From an uncultured Campylobacter sp. (GTDB lineage: Bacteria; Campylobacterota; Campylobacteria; Campylobacterales; Campylobacteraceae), in the NCBI RefSeq assembly GCF_938031315.1, contig NZ_CALHHT010000325.1, forward strand, positions 1-8,198: 8,198 bases of DNA, given 5' to 3'. The translations under genes were made by a program, and so were the position numbers. The notes below the pieces were generated by a model, which was given only the letters and a program-made list of their open reading frames with translations, made no database searches and was not told the DNA's origin. Positions 1 to 6,050 of the stretch are shown in pieces (position 1 is the first letter of the stretch; each line of letters starts with the position of its first letter).

Positions 1-32
1 ATTTCTACGTCGATTTGGAAGTAAGATTTTAG
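1..32 (+). CDS. 3' end of a probable outer-membrane beta-barrel protein (partial)
   Basis: Frame 3 reads FYVDLEVRF and then a TAG stop. A terminal Phe with hydrophobic residues at -3, -5, -7 and -9 (V, L, V, F) is the classical C-terminal beta-signal recognised by the BAM complex, as in TonB-dependent receptors, porins and autotransporters. A candidate hairpin with a T-rich tail lies about 20 bases downstream, as expected for a gene end. Only nine codons are visible, so the call rests on this pattern alone and the family cannot be named. The other two frames also reach stops early (positions 22-24 and 35-37), so chance is a real alternative. Confidence 0.35.
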   Translation, partial: FYVDLEVRF

Positions 33-52
33 ATTAAGCTTATACGGACGAG

Positions 53-103
53 GCGCGGGTTAAATTTTAAAACTTACCCGAGCTTTTGCCCTTCTTTCTT
101 TTT
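53..103 (+). terminator. Candidate intrinsic terminator of the left-edge gene
   Basis: The 5-bp stem CGGGT/ACCCG (56-60 with 76-80) extends past one mismatch to 53-54 with 82-83. The loop is about 15 nt. A T-rich tail follows at 84-103. The stem is short and the loop AT-rich, so this is only a plausible terminator. Confidence 0.35.
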
Positions 104-409
104 AAATTTAGACCTCATCTTAAAATTTTAACCTCATCGCGACCCTTTCGGCGGCTAAATTTTACGGCGCGCAAGATGTCAGGCTAAGAGCGGCGGCGCA
201 AACGATGAGCGAGGATAGGCGGCGCGCGAACGGCTACTTTTTGCAAAACTGCTTTGAGCGCTCGCCGTTTAAAAAAAGCGCGGACGAAACGGGCGCACCG
301 ATCCGTTTTTAGCGAAATTTAGCCGCCCGAACTACCCGCCCTCCTTACTCGCCGGGCCAACTTACTCGCCCCGCTCGCCCCAAATTAAGCAAAACGAAAA
401 GTGCAAAGT

Positions 410-415
410 TATATC
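410..415 (+). promoter_or_regulatory. Candidate -10 box of the asparaginase gene
   Basis: TATATC lies about 40 bases before the ATG at 456, which would give a leader of roughly 35 nt. No -35 is evident, which is normal for sigma-70 promoters in Campylobacter. The match to TATAAT is imperfect, and the AT-rich stretch offers alternatives such as TTAGAAAT at 420-427. Confidence 0.3.
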
Positions 416-455
416 ATTTCTTAGAAATTCTGCAATTTTTTCGAAAGGATGAGAT

Positions 456-1496
456 ATGAAGCACTTTTCACTCTCAAAGGCCGTTTTTATGGCGGCGAGT
501 CTGGCCCTGCTCGGGCTAACGGCTGCGAATGCGCAGGAGAAATTTTCCCCGGTTATCGTCATTCACGGCGGCACCAGCGGGCTTGATCTAACCAAAGAGG
601 AATTTAAAATCCGCGAAGAGCCGATGAAAAAGGCGCTTTTAGCGGGTCAAGCCGTGCTTGAACGGGGCGGCAGCGCGATGGATGCCGTTACGGCGGCGAT
701 AATGGTGCTTGAGGACGATCCGAATTTCAACGCGGGCAAGGGCGCGGTATTTACCGCTGATGGGTTTAACGAGCTTGATGCCTCGATCATGGACGGCTCG
801 ACCAAAAAAGCGGGCGCAGTCGCGATGGCGCGGCATATCAAAAACCCTATCCTAGGCGCCAGGCTCGTGATGGATAAGACGTGGCATACGCTAGTCGCCG
901 GCGAGGGAGCCGACAAGCTCGCTAAAGAAAACGGCCTAGAGATGGTGGATCAGAAGTATTTTTTCACGCAGTTTAGATACGACGCGCTGCAAAAAGCCAA
1001 AGAGAAGCAAAAGCTGCTACTTGATAGCGAAAAGGCAAAAAAGACGTCGCTAAATTTGCACGAGCGCCCGTATCTTGGCACCGTGGGCGCGATCGCGCTG
1101 GATAAAAACGGCAACCTAGCCGCGGCTACCAGCACGGGCGGCATGACAAACAAAATGACCGGCCGCATCGGCGATAGCCCGATAATAGGCTCGGGAACCT
1201 ACGCTGACAACGACTCGGTGGCGGTTTCTTGCACCGGCACGGGCGACATCTACATGCGCGTAAACGCCGCGCACGAGGTCTCGGCTCTTTATAAATACAA
1301 AACGCAAGACGTGCAAAAGGCCGCCGAAGAAGCGGTAAAAGAGGTCAAAGCACTCGGCGGTAGCGGTGGCATTATCTCGATCGACAAGCACGGACACACG
1401 GGCTTTGCGTGGACGAAAGATAAGCTCGGCATGTATCACGGCGAAGCAAGGCTCGGAGCCAAACCGATCGTTTACTGGCCACTTGGAGAGAAATAA
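456..1496 (+). CDS. iaaA: Exported isoaspartyl peptidase / L-asparaginase (Ntn-hydrolase)
   Basis: This 346-aa protein belongs to the plant-type/IaaA asparaginase family. The family hydrolyses L-asparagine and isoaspartyl dipeptides after autocleavage into alpha and beta subunits. A signal peptide spans about residues 1-26 (positive start, hydrophobic core, ANA before QEKF), so it should act in the periplasm. The family's IHGG motif is at 36-39. The autocleavage site is G208/T209 in GTVGA, making Thr209 the nucleophile. STGGMTNK (226-233), GRIGD (236-240, substrate-binding Arg237 and Asp240) and TGTGD (260-264, usually TGTGE) follow. A Lys-rich linker at about 178-200 precedes the cleavage site, as expected for the excised region. 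Shine-Dalgarno AAAGGA (444-449) sits 6 nt before the ATG. It appears monocistronic, ending at a strong hairpin. Periplasmic export suggests use of external Asn or isoaspartyl peptides as a carbon or nitrogen source. Family assignment is sure; substrate preference is not. Confidence 0.95.
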   Translation: MKHFSLSKAVFMAASLALLGLTAANAQEKFSPVIVIHGGTSGLDLTKEEFKIREEPMKKALLAGQAVLERGGSAMDAVTAAIMVLEDDPNFNAGKGAVFTADGFNELDASIMDGSTKKAGAVAMARHIKNPILGARLVMDKTWHTLVAGEGADKLAKENGLEMVDQKYFFTQFRYDALQKAKEKQKLLLDSEKAKKTSLNLHERPYLGTVGAIALDKNGNLAAATSTGGMTNKMTGRIGDSPIIGSGTYADNDSVAVSCTGTGDIYMRVNAAHEVSALYKYKTQDVQKAAEEAVKEVKALGGSGGIISIDKHGHTGFAWTKDKLGMYHGEARLGAKPIVYWPLGEK

Positions 1497-1499
1497 ACG

Positions 1500-1530
1500 T
1501 AAATTTAGCCCCTTTGCGGGGCTAAATTTA
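1500..1530 (+). terminator. Perfect 13-bp hairpin after the asparaginase gene
   Basis: TAAATTTAGCCCC (1500-1512) pairs perfectly with GGGGCTAAATTTA (1518-1530) around a 5-nt loop, only 4 bases past the TAA stop. The G/C-rich tip over an A/T-rich base is typical of terminators in this group. No long T-run follows, so the A/T arms may supply the weak hybrid. By symmetry it could act on both strands. Confidence 0.7.
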
Positions 1531-1782
1531 AATCAAATAGCAAGGATAAATACGCTTTTTTCGTATGTCTATCAAAATTCGGCGCCTTCATCAATCAAGC
1601 GCTTCGGCGAGGCTAAATTCGGTCAAATTTTACTTTCAGTACCTTGGCAAAGCGCAAATTTTCTACTTTTTTAAAATTGACTCTCTTTAACTTAGGCTCA
1701 AATCAAGGGGTATTAAGTTCCGTTGGGTCTTAAATTTTACCAAAATCCATATTTCTTGATACCAAGGCGCTCAAATTTCAGG

Positions 1783-1788
1783 TAGAAT
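1783..1788 (+). promoter_or_regulatory. Candidate -10 box of the kinase-ligase gene
   Basis: TAGAAT sits in AGGTAGAATAT about 28 bases before the ATG at 1816, giving a leader of roughly 20 nt. The upstream DNA is A/T-rich with phased short T-runs, as in Campylobacter promoters. The gap from the asparaginase hairpin to this box (1531-1782) shows no gene I can support. A promoter here would make the repair gene independent of iaaA. Confidence 0.5.
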
Positions 1789-1815
1789 ATCGCCACATAA
1801 AATCAAGGCGGTAAA

Positions 1816-3309
1816 ATGAGAAAATTTATAGTCGTTCGCGGACACGCGGGCTCGGGTAAAACGACTTTCGCAAAAGAGAAAATTAAAGAATTTCAAAACG
1901 AATATCCGCAGGCGCAAATTTATCATCTGGAAAACGATATGTTTCTAACCGATGAGGCGGGGGTTTATACTTGGTCGCCGAAGCTTTTGGAGGATGCGAA
2001 GCGCAAAGTCGCCCGCGAGATAAAGCAGGTGTATAAATTTGCCATGGAAAACAAAGCTAAAGACGTTCTTATCGTGCTTAGTAACGTGAGCGCGCGCACC
2101 AAAGAGCTACTAAGCCTAAAAGAGCAAGCCGCCCAAAATGGATTTATTTTCGAATGCTTTAGAATGCAAAATTTCTTCGCCTCCGAGCACGGCGTCGATG
2201 AAGACACGGTGATAGCGATGTTTATCAAGGTCGCAAACAACAAAATAGAGGGCGAAATTTTGATCCCGCCCGTTAATCCTATGAGCGAAAGCGTAGCGCA
2301 AAAGATCAAAGACGCGGCGGCTCTAAACAGGCGCGATCTGCCCTTTGATGCGGCGCAAAATACCTACGTAACGAAAAAATATATCGCCGCTACGCAGGAT
2401 AAAAGGCTCTGGAGTGCGCGTCAAAGCGAGCTTTATCCCGAGCTTCGCACCTATAAATACTCAAAACGCGTCTTTTTCAAAGCCGATTGGGATAAGGCGC
2501 TGCTTGAGATGCGCGGGCTCATAATGGACGATGATCTAAATATCATCGTGCGCCCGTTTAAAAAGGTCTATAACTACTCGGAATTTACCTCGCGCAAAAG
2601 CCTTTATCCTATCGATATCACAGACGATACGCCCGTGCTTGCCGTGCGAAAGGTAAACGGCTTTTTGGGGTGTTGCACCTACGTAGATATCGGCGAAAGC
2701 GGCGCGAGCTTTAACCGCCGCGTCATCTACTCCACGACGGGATCGACCGATAGTAGATTTGCGCAGATGACGCGCGAGCACTGCTGTAAATTTGAAGAGA
2801 TTTTCAAACGCTATCCAAATAAAACTTTTTTATTTGAGATCACCGACGAGAGCGATCCGCACATCGTAGAAGAGGAACTTGGAGAGACTTTTATCGGACT
2901 TATCGACGTTAAAACCGGCGCGCAAGAGAGCGAATTTGAACTGGATAAAATCGCCGCAAGTACTGACGGAGCGCTAAAAAGACCTTTTTATAAAGAGGGC
3001 GAGCAGTATCTAAAAACGAGCTTTGCGGAGCTTAAAAATATAGTCAAAGAGGCGAAATTCGAGGGCTTTATGGTGTATATCCCGAGCCAAAACGATTTTT
3101 GCTTTAAGATGAAAACGCCTTATTATCTCGTGAATAAATTTTTCGCTCGCAGTAAAAACGAGGCGCTTTCCGGCAAACTGGATAAAACCAAGCTCGATGA
3201 GGAATTTCACCCTTTGGTCGATCACATCAAAGCAAACGAGCGAGAATTCAGATCCCTTGACGAGCAGGGCAAGCTAGGCTTTATAAAAGAATTTTTAGAA
3301 AAAGTTTAA
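1816..3309 (+). CDS. Polynucleotide kinase-RNA ligase fusion protein
   Basis: This 497-aa protein has two catalytic domains. Residues 1 to about 150 form an AAA_33/Pnkp-like P-loop kinase: Walker A at 9-16 (GHAGSGKT), a likely catalytic-base region LENDMF (38-43), and the SN-x-S motif near 89-92. Such domains phosphorylate 5'-OH ends. Residues from about 185 to 440 form a T4 Rnl1-type RNA ligase: the family's RGL...RPFKKVYNY stretch (233-254), motif I KVNG with the presumed AMP-accepting Lys279, FLFEI (338-342, motif III Glu341), EGFMV (416-420, motif IV) and KMK (431-433, motif V). A helical tail ends the protein. Motif I has Asn where most ligases have Asp (KxDG). Shine-Dalgarno AAGG (1805-1808) precedes the ATG by 7 nt. 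The phosphoesterase gene follows 80 bp downstream on the same strand, pointing to joint RNA end repair. The two-domain call is strong; the natural substrate (tRNA or other) is unknown. DNA ligation is unlikely. Confidence 0.85.
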   Translation: MRKFIVVRGHAGSGKTTFAKEKIKEFQNEYPQAQIYHLENDMFLTDEAGVYTWSPKLLEDAKRKVAREIKQVYKFAMENKAKDVLIVLSNVSARTKELLSLKEQAAQNGFIFECFRMQNFFASEHGVDEDTVIAMFIKVANNKIEGEILIPPVNPMSESVAQKIKDAAALNRRDLPFDAAQNTYVTKKYIAATQDKRLWSARQSELYPELRTYKYSKRVFFKADWDKALLEMRGLIMDDDLNIIVRPFKKVYNYSEFTSRKSLYPIDITDDTPVLAVRKVNGFLGCCTYVDIGESGASFNRRVIYSTTGSTDSRFAQMTREHCCKFEEIFKRYPNKTFLFEITDESDPHIVEEELGETFIGLIDVKTGAQESEFELDKIAASTDGALKRPFYKEGEQYLKTSFAELKNIVKEAKFEGFMVYIPSQNDFCFKMKTPYYLVNKFFARSKNEALSGKLDKTKLDEEFHPLVDHIKANEREFRSLDEQGKLGFIKEFLEKV

Positions 3310-3392
3310 CGATTACCGTGCGAATATTTGACGCCGTGTAAATTTACGTAAAGCTCAAATTTGATGCGGCGATTAAAATTTAAAGGAAAATG

Positions 3393-3989
3393 ATGATATT
3401 TTTTACCTCCGATTTGCATTTTTATCACGGCAATATTATGAAATACTGCCCTAAATTTAGGGCTTTTAACGACGTAAGCGAGATGAATGAAAAGCTAATA
3501 GAGCTCTGGAACGCTGTAGTGGGGCCCGAGGATACGGTTTATGATCTGGGCGATTTTGCATTTTGTAATAAATTGAAGGATCTAAAAAGCGTCGCGCGCA
3601 GGCTAAACGGCTCGCATGTGCTGATTTTAGGCAACCACGATACGCTCATTAGCCAAAACAAAGAAGCGCTGCTACGCGAGCTAAAAGATGACGGAAATCC
3701 TATTTTTAGCGATATCCTGCACTACAAGGAGCTAAATTTTGACGGCGGCGCGGGCGCGATAAAGGACGGCAAAGCGGGTATGAGCATCTGTATGTTTCAC
3801 TATCCCGTGGAGGAGCACAACCACGCCTCGAAAGGCTCTTTTATGCTTCACGGACACTTGCACGACCGCGCTTCTAGCCTGGAGGGGCGCATACTAAACG
3901 TAGGCTTTGACTCGCACGGCAAAATTTTAAGCTTAGAGGAGATCGTGCAAATTTTAGGGCAAAGGCAAATCGCGGCAAGATATTCGTGA
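3393..3989 (+). CDS. Calcineurin-like metallophosphoesterase
   Basis: This is a 198-aa two-metal phosphoesterase. Numbered from the ATG at 3393, the full motif set is present: D7-L-H9, G53-D54, GNHD (80-83), H136 (FHYPVE) and GHLH (154-157). The opening FFTSDLHFYHGN and later ILNVGFDSHG resemble small cytoplasmic phosphoesterases common in phages and accessory DNA. An ATG at 3390 lies in the same frame, but Shine-Dalgarno AAAGGA (3382-3387) leaves it only 2 nt, against 5 nt for 3393, so I prefer 3393. No signal peptide or membrane segment is seen. It lies 80 bp after the kinase-ligase gene with no clear terminator between, so co-transcription is likely. By analogy with the Pnkp phosphatase domain it may remove 2',3'-cyclic or 3'-phosphate from RNA before sealing; that role is inferred from context. 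The frame stays open for 79 codons after its TGA, into the iaaA fragment. Confidence 0.85.
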   Translation: MIFFTSDLHFYHGNIMKYCPKFRAFNDVSEMNEKLIELWNAVVGPEDTVYDLGDFAFCNKLKDLKSVARRLNGSHVLILGNHDTLISQNKEALLRELKDDGNPIFSDILHYKELNFDGGAGAIKDGKAGMSICMFHYPVEEHNHASKGSFMLHGHLHDRASSLEGRILNVGFDSHGKILSLEEIVQILGQRQIAARYS

Positions 3990-4229
3990 TTCGGGCTAAA
4001 CGCGGACAGCCGCAGCATTGATTTAAGCGTAGCCTGCCGCAATATCTTACAAAAGCACCCGCATAATACCGGGATAGGCAAAGGACTCGGCGGCAGCGGC
4101 GGCGGCATTTCGATCGACAAGCACGGAGGCACGGGCTTTGCGTGGACAAAAGATAAGCTAGGAATGTATCAAGGCGAAGCAAAGCTCGGAGACAAGCCGA
4201 TCGTTTATTGGCTGCTAGGCGAGAAATGA
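3990..4229 (+). pseudogene. C-terminal fragment of a second asparaginase (iaaA) copy
   Basis: Positions 4080-4229 translate to a 49-residue end beginning KGLGGSGGGISIDKHG and finishing YWLLGEK before TGA. It aligns without gaps to residues 298-346 of the full asparaginase upstream, with 42 of 49 residues identical. The nucleophile Thr and substrate-binding half are absent and no start codon lies upstream in frame, so it cannot encode an enzyme. The frame is open back to the phosphoesterase stop (3987-3989). The piece DLSVACRNILQK (4020-4055) may be a diverged remnant of the preceding family helix, but that is weak. The fragment is good evidence for a duplication or insertion at the iaaA 3' end. 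Confidence 0.85.
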
Positions 4230-4290
4230 TAAAAATTTAAGCAGGCAGCGGATAGCACGAAGGTCGTAAGAGCGCCCAGCGAGAAATGAT
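4219..4290 (+). repeat. Direct repeat of the iaaA 3' end, 60 bp period
   Basis: GCGAGAAATGAT occurs at 4219-4230 (spanning the fragment's stop codon) and again at 4279-4290. After the second copy, AAATTTAGCC (4292-4301) and TTTTGC resemble the sequence just after the intact gene, where GAGAAAT (1488-1494) is followed by AAATTTAGCCCC (1501-1512). The duplicated iaaA tail thus probably once included its downstream flank, later split by 60 bp. Confidence 0.6.
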
Positions 4291-4362
4291 CAAATTTAGC
4301 CTCTTTTGCCTCGTTTGCTCTTTACTTCCGCGTAAATTTTAAAATTTGCCGCACGTTTTAAA

Positions 4363-4396
4363 GGGCGGCCATGCGCTTAAAATAGCTGCGCCGCCC
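4363..4396. other. Stem-loop, 7-bp GC-rich stem
   Basis: GGGCGGC (4363-4369) pairs with GCCGCCC (4390-4396) over a 20-nt loop. It stands two bases before the larger hairpin at 4399, so the two form a tandem structured block in otherwise gene-free DNA. Confidence 0.5.
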
Positions 4397-4398
4397 GT

Positions 4399-4444
4399 TT
4401 TAGACAAGCTCTACTCTGCTTCGGCGGGGCGGAGCTTGTCTAAA
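4399..4444. terminator. Long hairpin with UUCG tetraloop
   Basis: TTTAGACAAGCTC (4399-4411) pairs perfectly with GAGCTTGTCTAAA (4432-4444). After a T-G wobble and one mismatch, a second 6-bp stem (4414-4419 with 4424-4429, two G-U pairs) is capped by C(UUCG)G at 4419-4424. This is an exceptionally stable RNA fold. Downstream is TTTTAAAATTTAT. It could be a two-way terminator between the plus-strand repair region and the converging kinase operon, or the end of a small RNA. Confidence 0.6.
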
Positions 4445-4632
4445 TTTTAAAATTTATCCGCGCGTAGTCCACGCCAACGCTCCGAGCGGCAAGAATGGGA
4501 AGCAGGGTAGCTTTCGTCGAGTATCAAAACCCAAAACAGCGCCGCCTTTTGTGCGGGCTATGAATACGGCATGTATGAGATAGCAGAGCAAGGGCGAACT
4601 TAATTTGCGAGCCGCGAAATTTTCACGGAATT

Positions 4633-4797
4633 TTACCGATTGTCGCGCGCGATTTTATCTAAACTGCTGCAAATTTTATCCATAGCCACCGCGATCTTGT
4701 CCACGTCCAAATAAAATTTCACGAAATTCCGTAGAATTTTACGCTGTGTATTCTGCAAACCGACGGGCAAAATTTTATGGACGCGACCGAATTGCAT
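4633..4797 (-). CDS. Possible small protein, 54 aa, unrecognised
   Basis: A minus-strand frame from the ATG at 4797 to TAA (4633-4635) encodes 54 residues. The C-terminal half (FYLDVDKIAVAMDKICSSLD) looks amphipathic and helical, more protein-like than the basic N-terminal half. A GTG inside (Val26, before KFYLD) has GGAA 4 nt upstream and is an alternative start giving 29 aa. A TATAAT box lies 19 bases before the ATG, but there is no Shine-Dalgarno there. No family is recognised. It may be a gene remnant or chance. Confidence 0.25.
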   Translation of the reverse strand: MQFGRVHKILPVGLQNTQRKILRNFVKFYLDVDKIAVAMDKICSSLDKIARDNR

Positions 4798-4815
4798 GCG
4801 TAAATTTCGCCATTA

Positions 4816-4821
4816 ATTATA
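4816..4821 (-). promoter_or_regulatory. Consensus TATAAT box
   Basis: The minus strand reads GATTATAATTAATG, containing an exact -10 hexamer about 19 bases before the small frame at 4797. Because the site is nearly palindromic, the plus strand also has TATAAT at 4818-4823. In such AT-rich DNA an isolated hexamer is weak evidence. Confidence 0.3.
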
Positions 4822-4934
4822 ATCTGGCGCAAATTTTGCGGACGGAATCGCTAGCTAAATTTAAACCCACGCGGTTAAACCCAGCAAGCCCGCCTGCTAA
4901 AATTTCGTTCGCGCAGAATTTCATTTGGGTAAAG

Positions 4935-6041
4935 TTAAAATTCCAGCCGAAACTCCGTCTCGCCCGGCTCGCTTCTGCACGAAATTTTAAGCCCGAGCTC
5001 GTCGCAGTATTTTTTCACGATAAAAAGCCCGATGCCAAAGCCGCCGTTGCGCTCGTCAAAGCGGGTGTAAAGCTCGAAAATATGCGGCAAATTTTGCTGC
5101 GCAATGCCCGCGCCGCTGTTTTTAATGCTAAGCGAGCGCTCGCGCAGGCTCACCTCGACGCAGCCGAGCTCATCACAATATTTTATCGCATTGCCAAGCA
5201 GATTATCGATGATTTTTCGCAGCTTAAACTCATCCGCGCAAAAGACTACCGGACGCAGATCGGCGCGTAGATTTATGCACTTTTGCTCCGCAGAGACGCC
5301 GAAATACTCGATGCGGCTTTGCAGTAGCTCGCCTAAATTTACCTCTCGCCCGCTGCCGCTTTTGTTTAAGCTTAGCGCGGTTAGATCCTCAAAGAGCGCG
5401 TTTATCGTGTTTGCGCCCGCCTTGATATTGCCTAGATATTTTTTCGCATCGGTATCGAAAAGCTCGATGCTCATCAAAATCACGCTAAGCGGGGTTTTTA
5501 TCTCGTGCGTGGTGTCGCGGATGAAGCCGTTTAAAAACTCGATCTTTTCGTAAAGCGGGCGCAGCGAAAGGCGGATGATAAAATATGCGATCAACAAAAT
5601 AAGCGCCAAAACAAGCGCGCTCGCGGCTAAAATTTTAAGCTTCAGCGCCGCTAGCTTGCCCTCAAGCGCCTCAGTTTTGATCGCTACGTAGTACTCCGTG
5701 CCGTCCTTGGCGGTGAGATTAAACTGCTCGATCCTGCTGGCTCCCTCCATATACACGCGCGGCGCGTCATCCTTCGGCTCGAAATCCCGAGCGATCTCAT
5801 CGCTACTATTCAGATCCGCCGCGTATGCCTGCATGGCGTCGAAATCGCTCTCGTTTAGGCGCCCGCCGCGCGCGAGCTTAGCCTCTAAGCCGTGCTTGAA
5901 ATCCCTGATCGCAAAGGCATCGCGATCCGCGATAAAAAACTTCTCCCGCTCGTAAAATACGCTGCTTACCAGTGCCAAAAACAGGACGCTAGTAAGAGTG
6001 TAGAGTAAAAAAATCGGTAAAATTTGACGCATTTTGGACAC
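4935..6041 (-). CDS. Sensor histidine kinase of a two-component system
   Basis: This is a 368-aa inner-membrane kinase. TM1 is about residues 8-29, a periplasmic sensor segment of roughly 100 residues follows, and TM2 is about 133-156. No clear HAMP is seen; RLSLRPLYEKIEFLNGF leads straight into the HisKA helix. The phospho-acceptor is His179 in DTTHEIKTPLS. The ATP domain has the N box with Asn284 (IDNLLGNAIKY), G1 as NSGAG (308-312) with Asn in place of the usual Asp, the F box near 322-328 and G2 GFGIGL (334-339). It should phosphorylate the regulator encoded just upstream. The start is GTG at 6041: GGAG (6048-6051) lies 6 nt before it and overlaps the regulator's TAG, so translation is probably coupled. 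An in-frame ATG at 6032 is too far from that site. The signal sensed is unknown. Confidence 0.9.
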   Translation of the reverse strand: MSKMRQILPIFLLYTLTSVLFLALVSSVFYEREKFFIADRDAFAIRDFKHGLEAKLARGGRLNESDFDAMQAYAADLNSSDEIARDFEPKDDAPRVYMEGASRIEQFNLTAKDGTEYYVAIKTEALEGKLAALKLKILAASALVLALILLIAYFIIRLSLRPLYEKIEFLNGFIRDTTHEIKTPLSVILMSIELFDTDAKKYLGNIKAGANTINALFEDLTALSLNKSGSGREVNLGELLQSRIEYFGVSAEQKCINLRADLRPVVFCADEFKLRKIIDNLLGNAIKYCDELGCVEVSLRERSLSIKNSGAGIAQQNLPHIFELYTRFDERNGGFGIGLFIVKKYCDELGLKISCRSEPGETEFRLEF

Positions 6042-6050
6042 GGCACGCTC

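Larger units (their letters stand above)
33..455. other. About 420 bases without a convincing gene
   Basis: The only sizeable open stretch I would mention on the plus strand runs 124-312. It holds a short ATG frame (205-312, 35 aa, beginning MSEDRRRANGYFLQ) with no good Shine-Dalgarno and no family I recognise; it may be a decayed gene remnant. A direct repeat CTTACTCGCC occurs at 344-353 and 361-370. The last 50 bases are the leader of the asparaginase gene. Confidence 0.5.
4230..4934. other. Gene-poor intergenic region between convergent units
   Basis: About 700 bases hold the tail repeat, two stem-loops and a doubtful minus-strand small frame. A short plus-strand frame (4511-4603, ending GYEYGMYEIAEQGRT) looks protein-like but begins right after a TAG with no usable start. 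An overlapping frame from the ATG at 4495 ends after 22 codons. Together they could be a frameshifted gene remnant. From 4600 on it is AAATTT-rich sequence just beyond the histidine-kinase stop. Confidence 0.5.

Noticed and set aside
205..312. 35-codon plus-strand frame starting MSEDRRRANGYF
   Set aside because: No ribosome-binding site and no recognised family; kept only as a possible remnant in the non-coding description.
1366..1674. Plus-strand frame overlapping the asparaginase end and running past its terminator
   Set aside because: It is out of frame with iaaA, crosses the perfect hairpin at 1500-1530 and shows low-complexity composition.
3976..4048. Inverted repeat AAGATATT/AATATCTT at the phosphoesterase-fragment junction as a mobile-element end
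   Set aside because: Only 8 bp, no target-site duplication, no transposase; expected by chance in this composition.
4495..4603. Two overlapping short frames (22 codons from 4495, and 4511-4603) that might be a frameshifted gene
   Set aside because: Too short to identify and no start for the second; chance cannot be excluded.
4746..5270. Long plus-strand open frame of 174 codons opposite the histidine kinase end
   Set aside because: It mirrors the kinase coding strand, has no Shine-Dalgarno and no recognisable motif; its second half is antisense to the ATPase domain.
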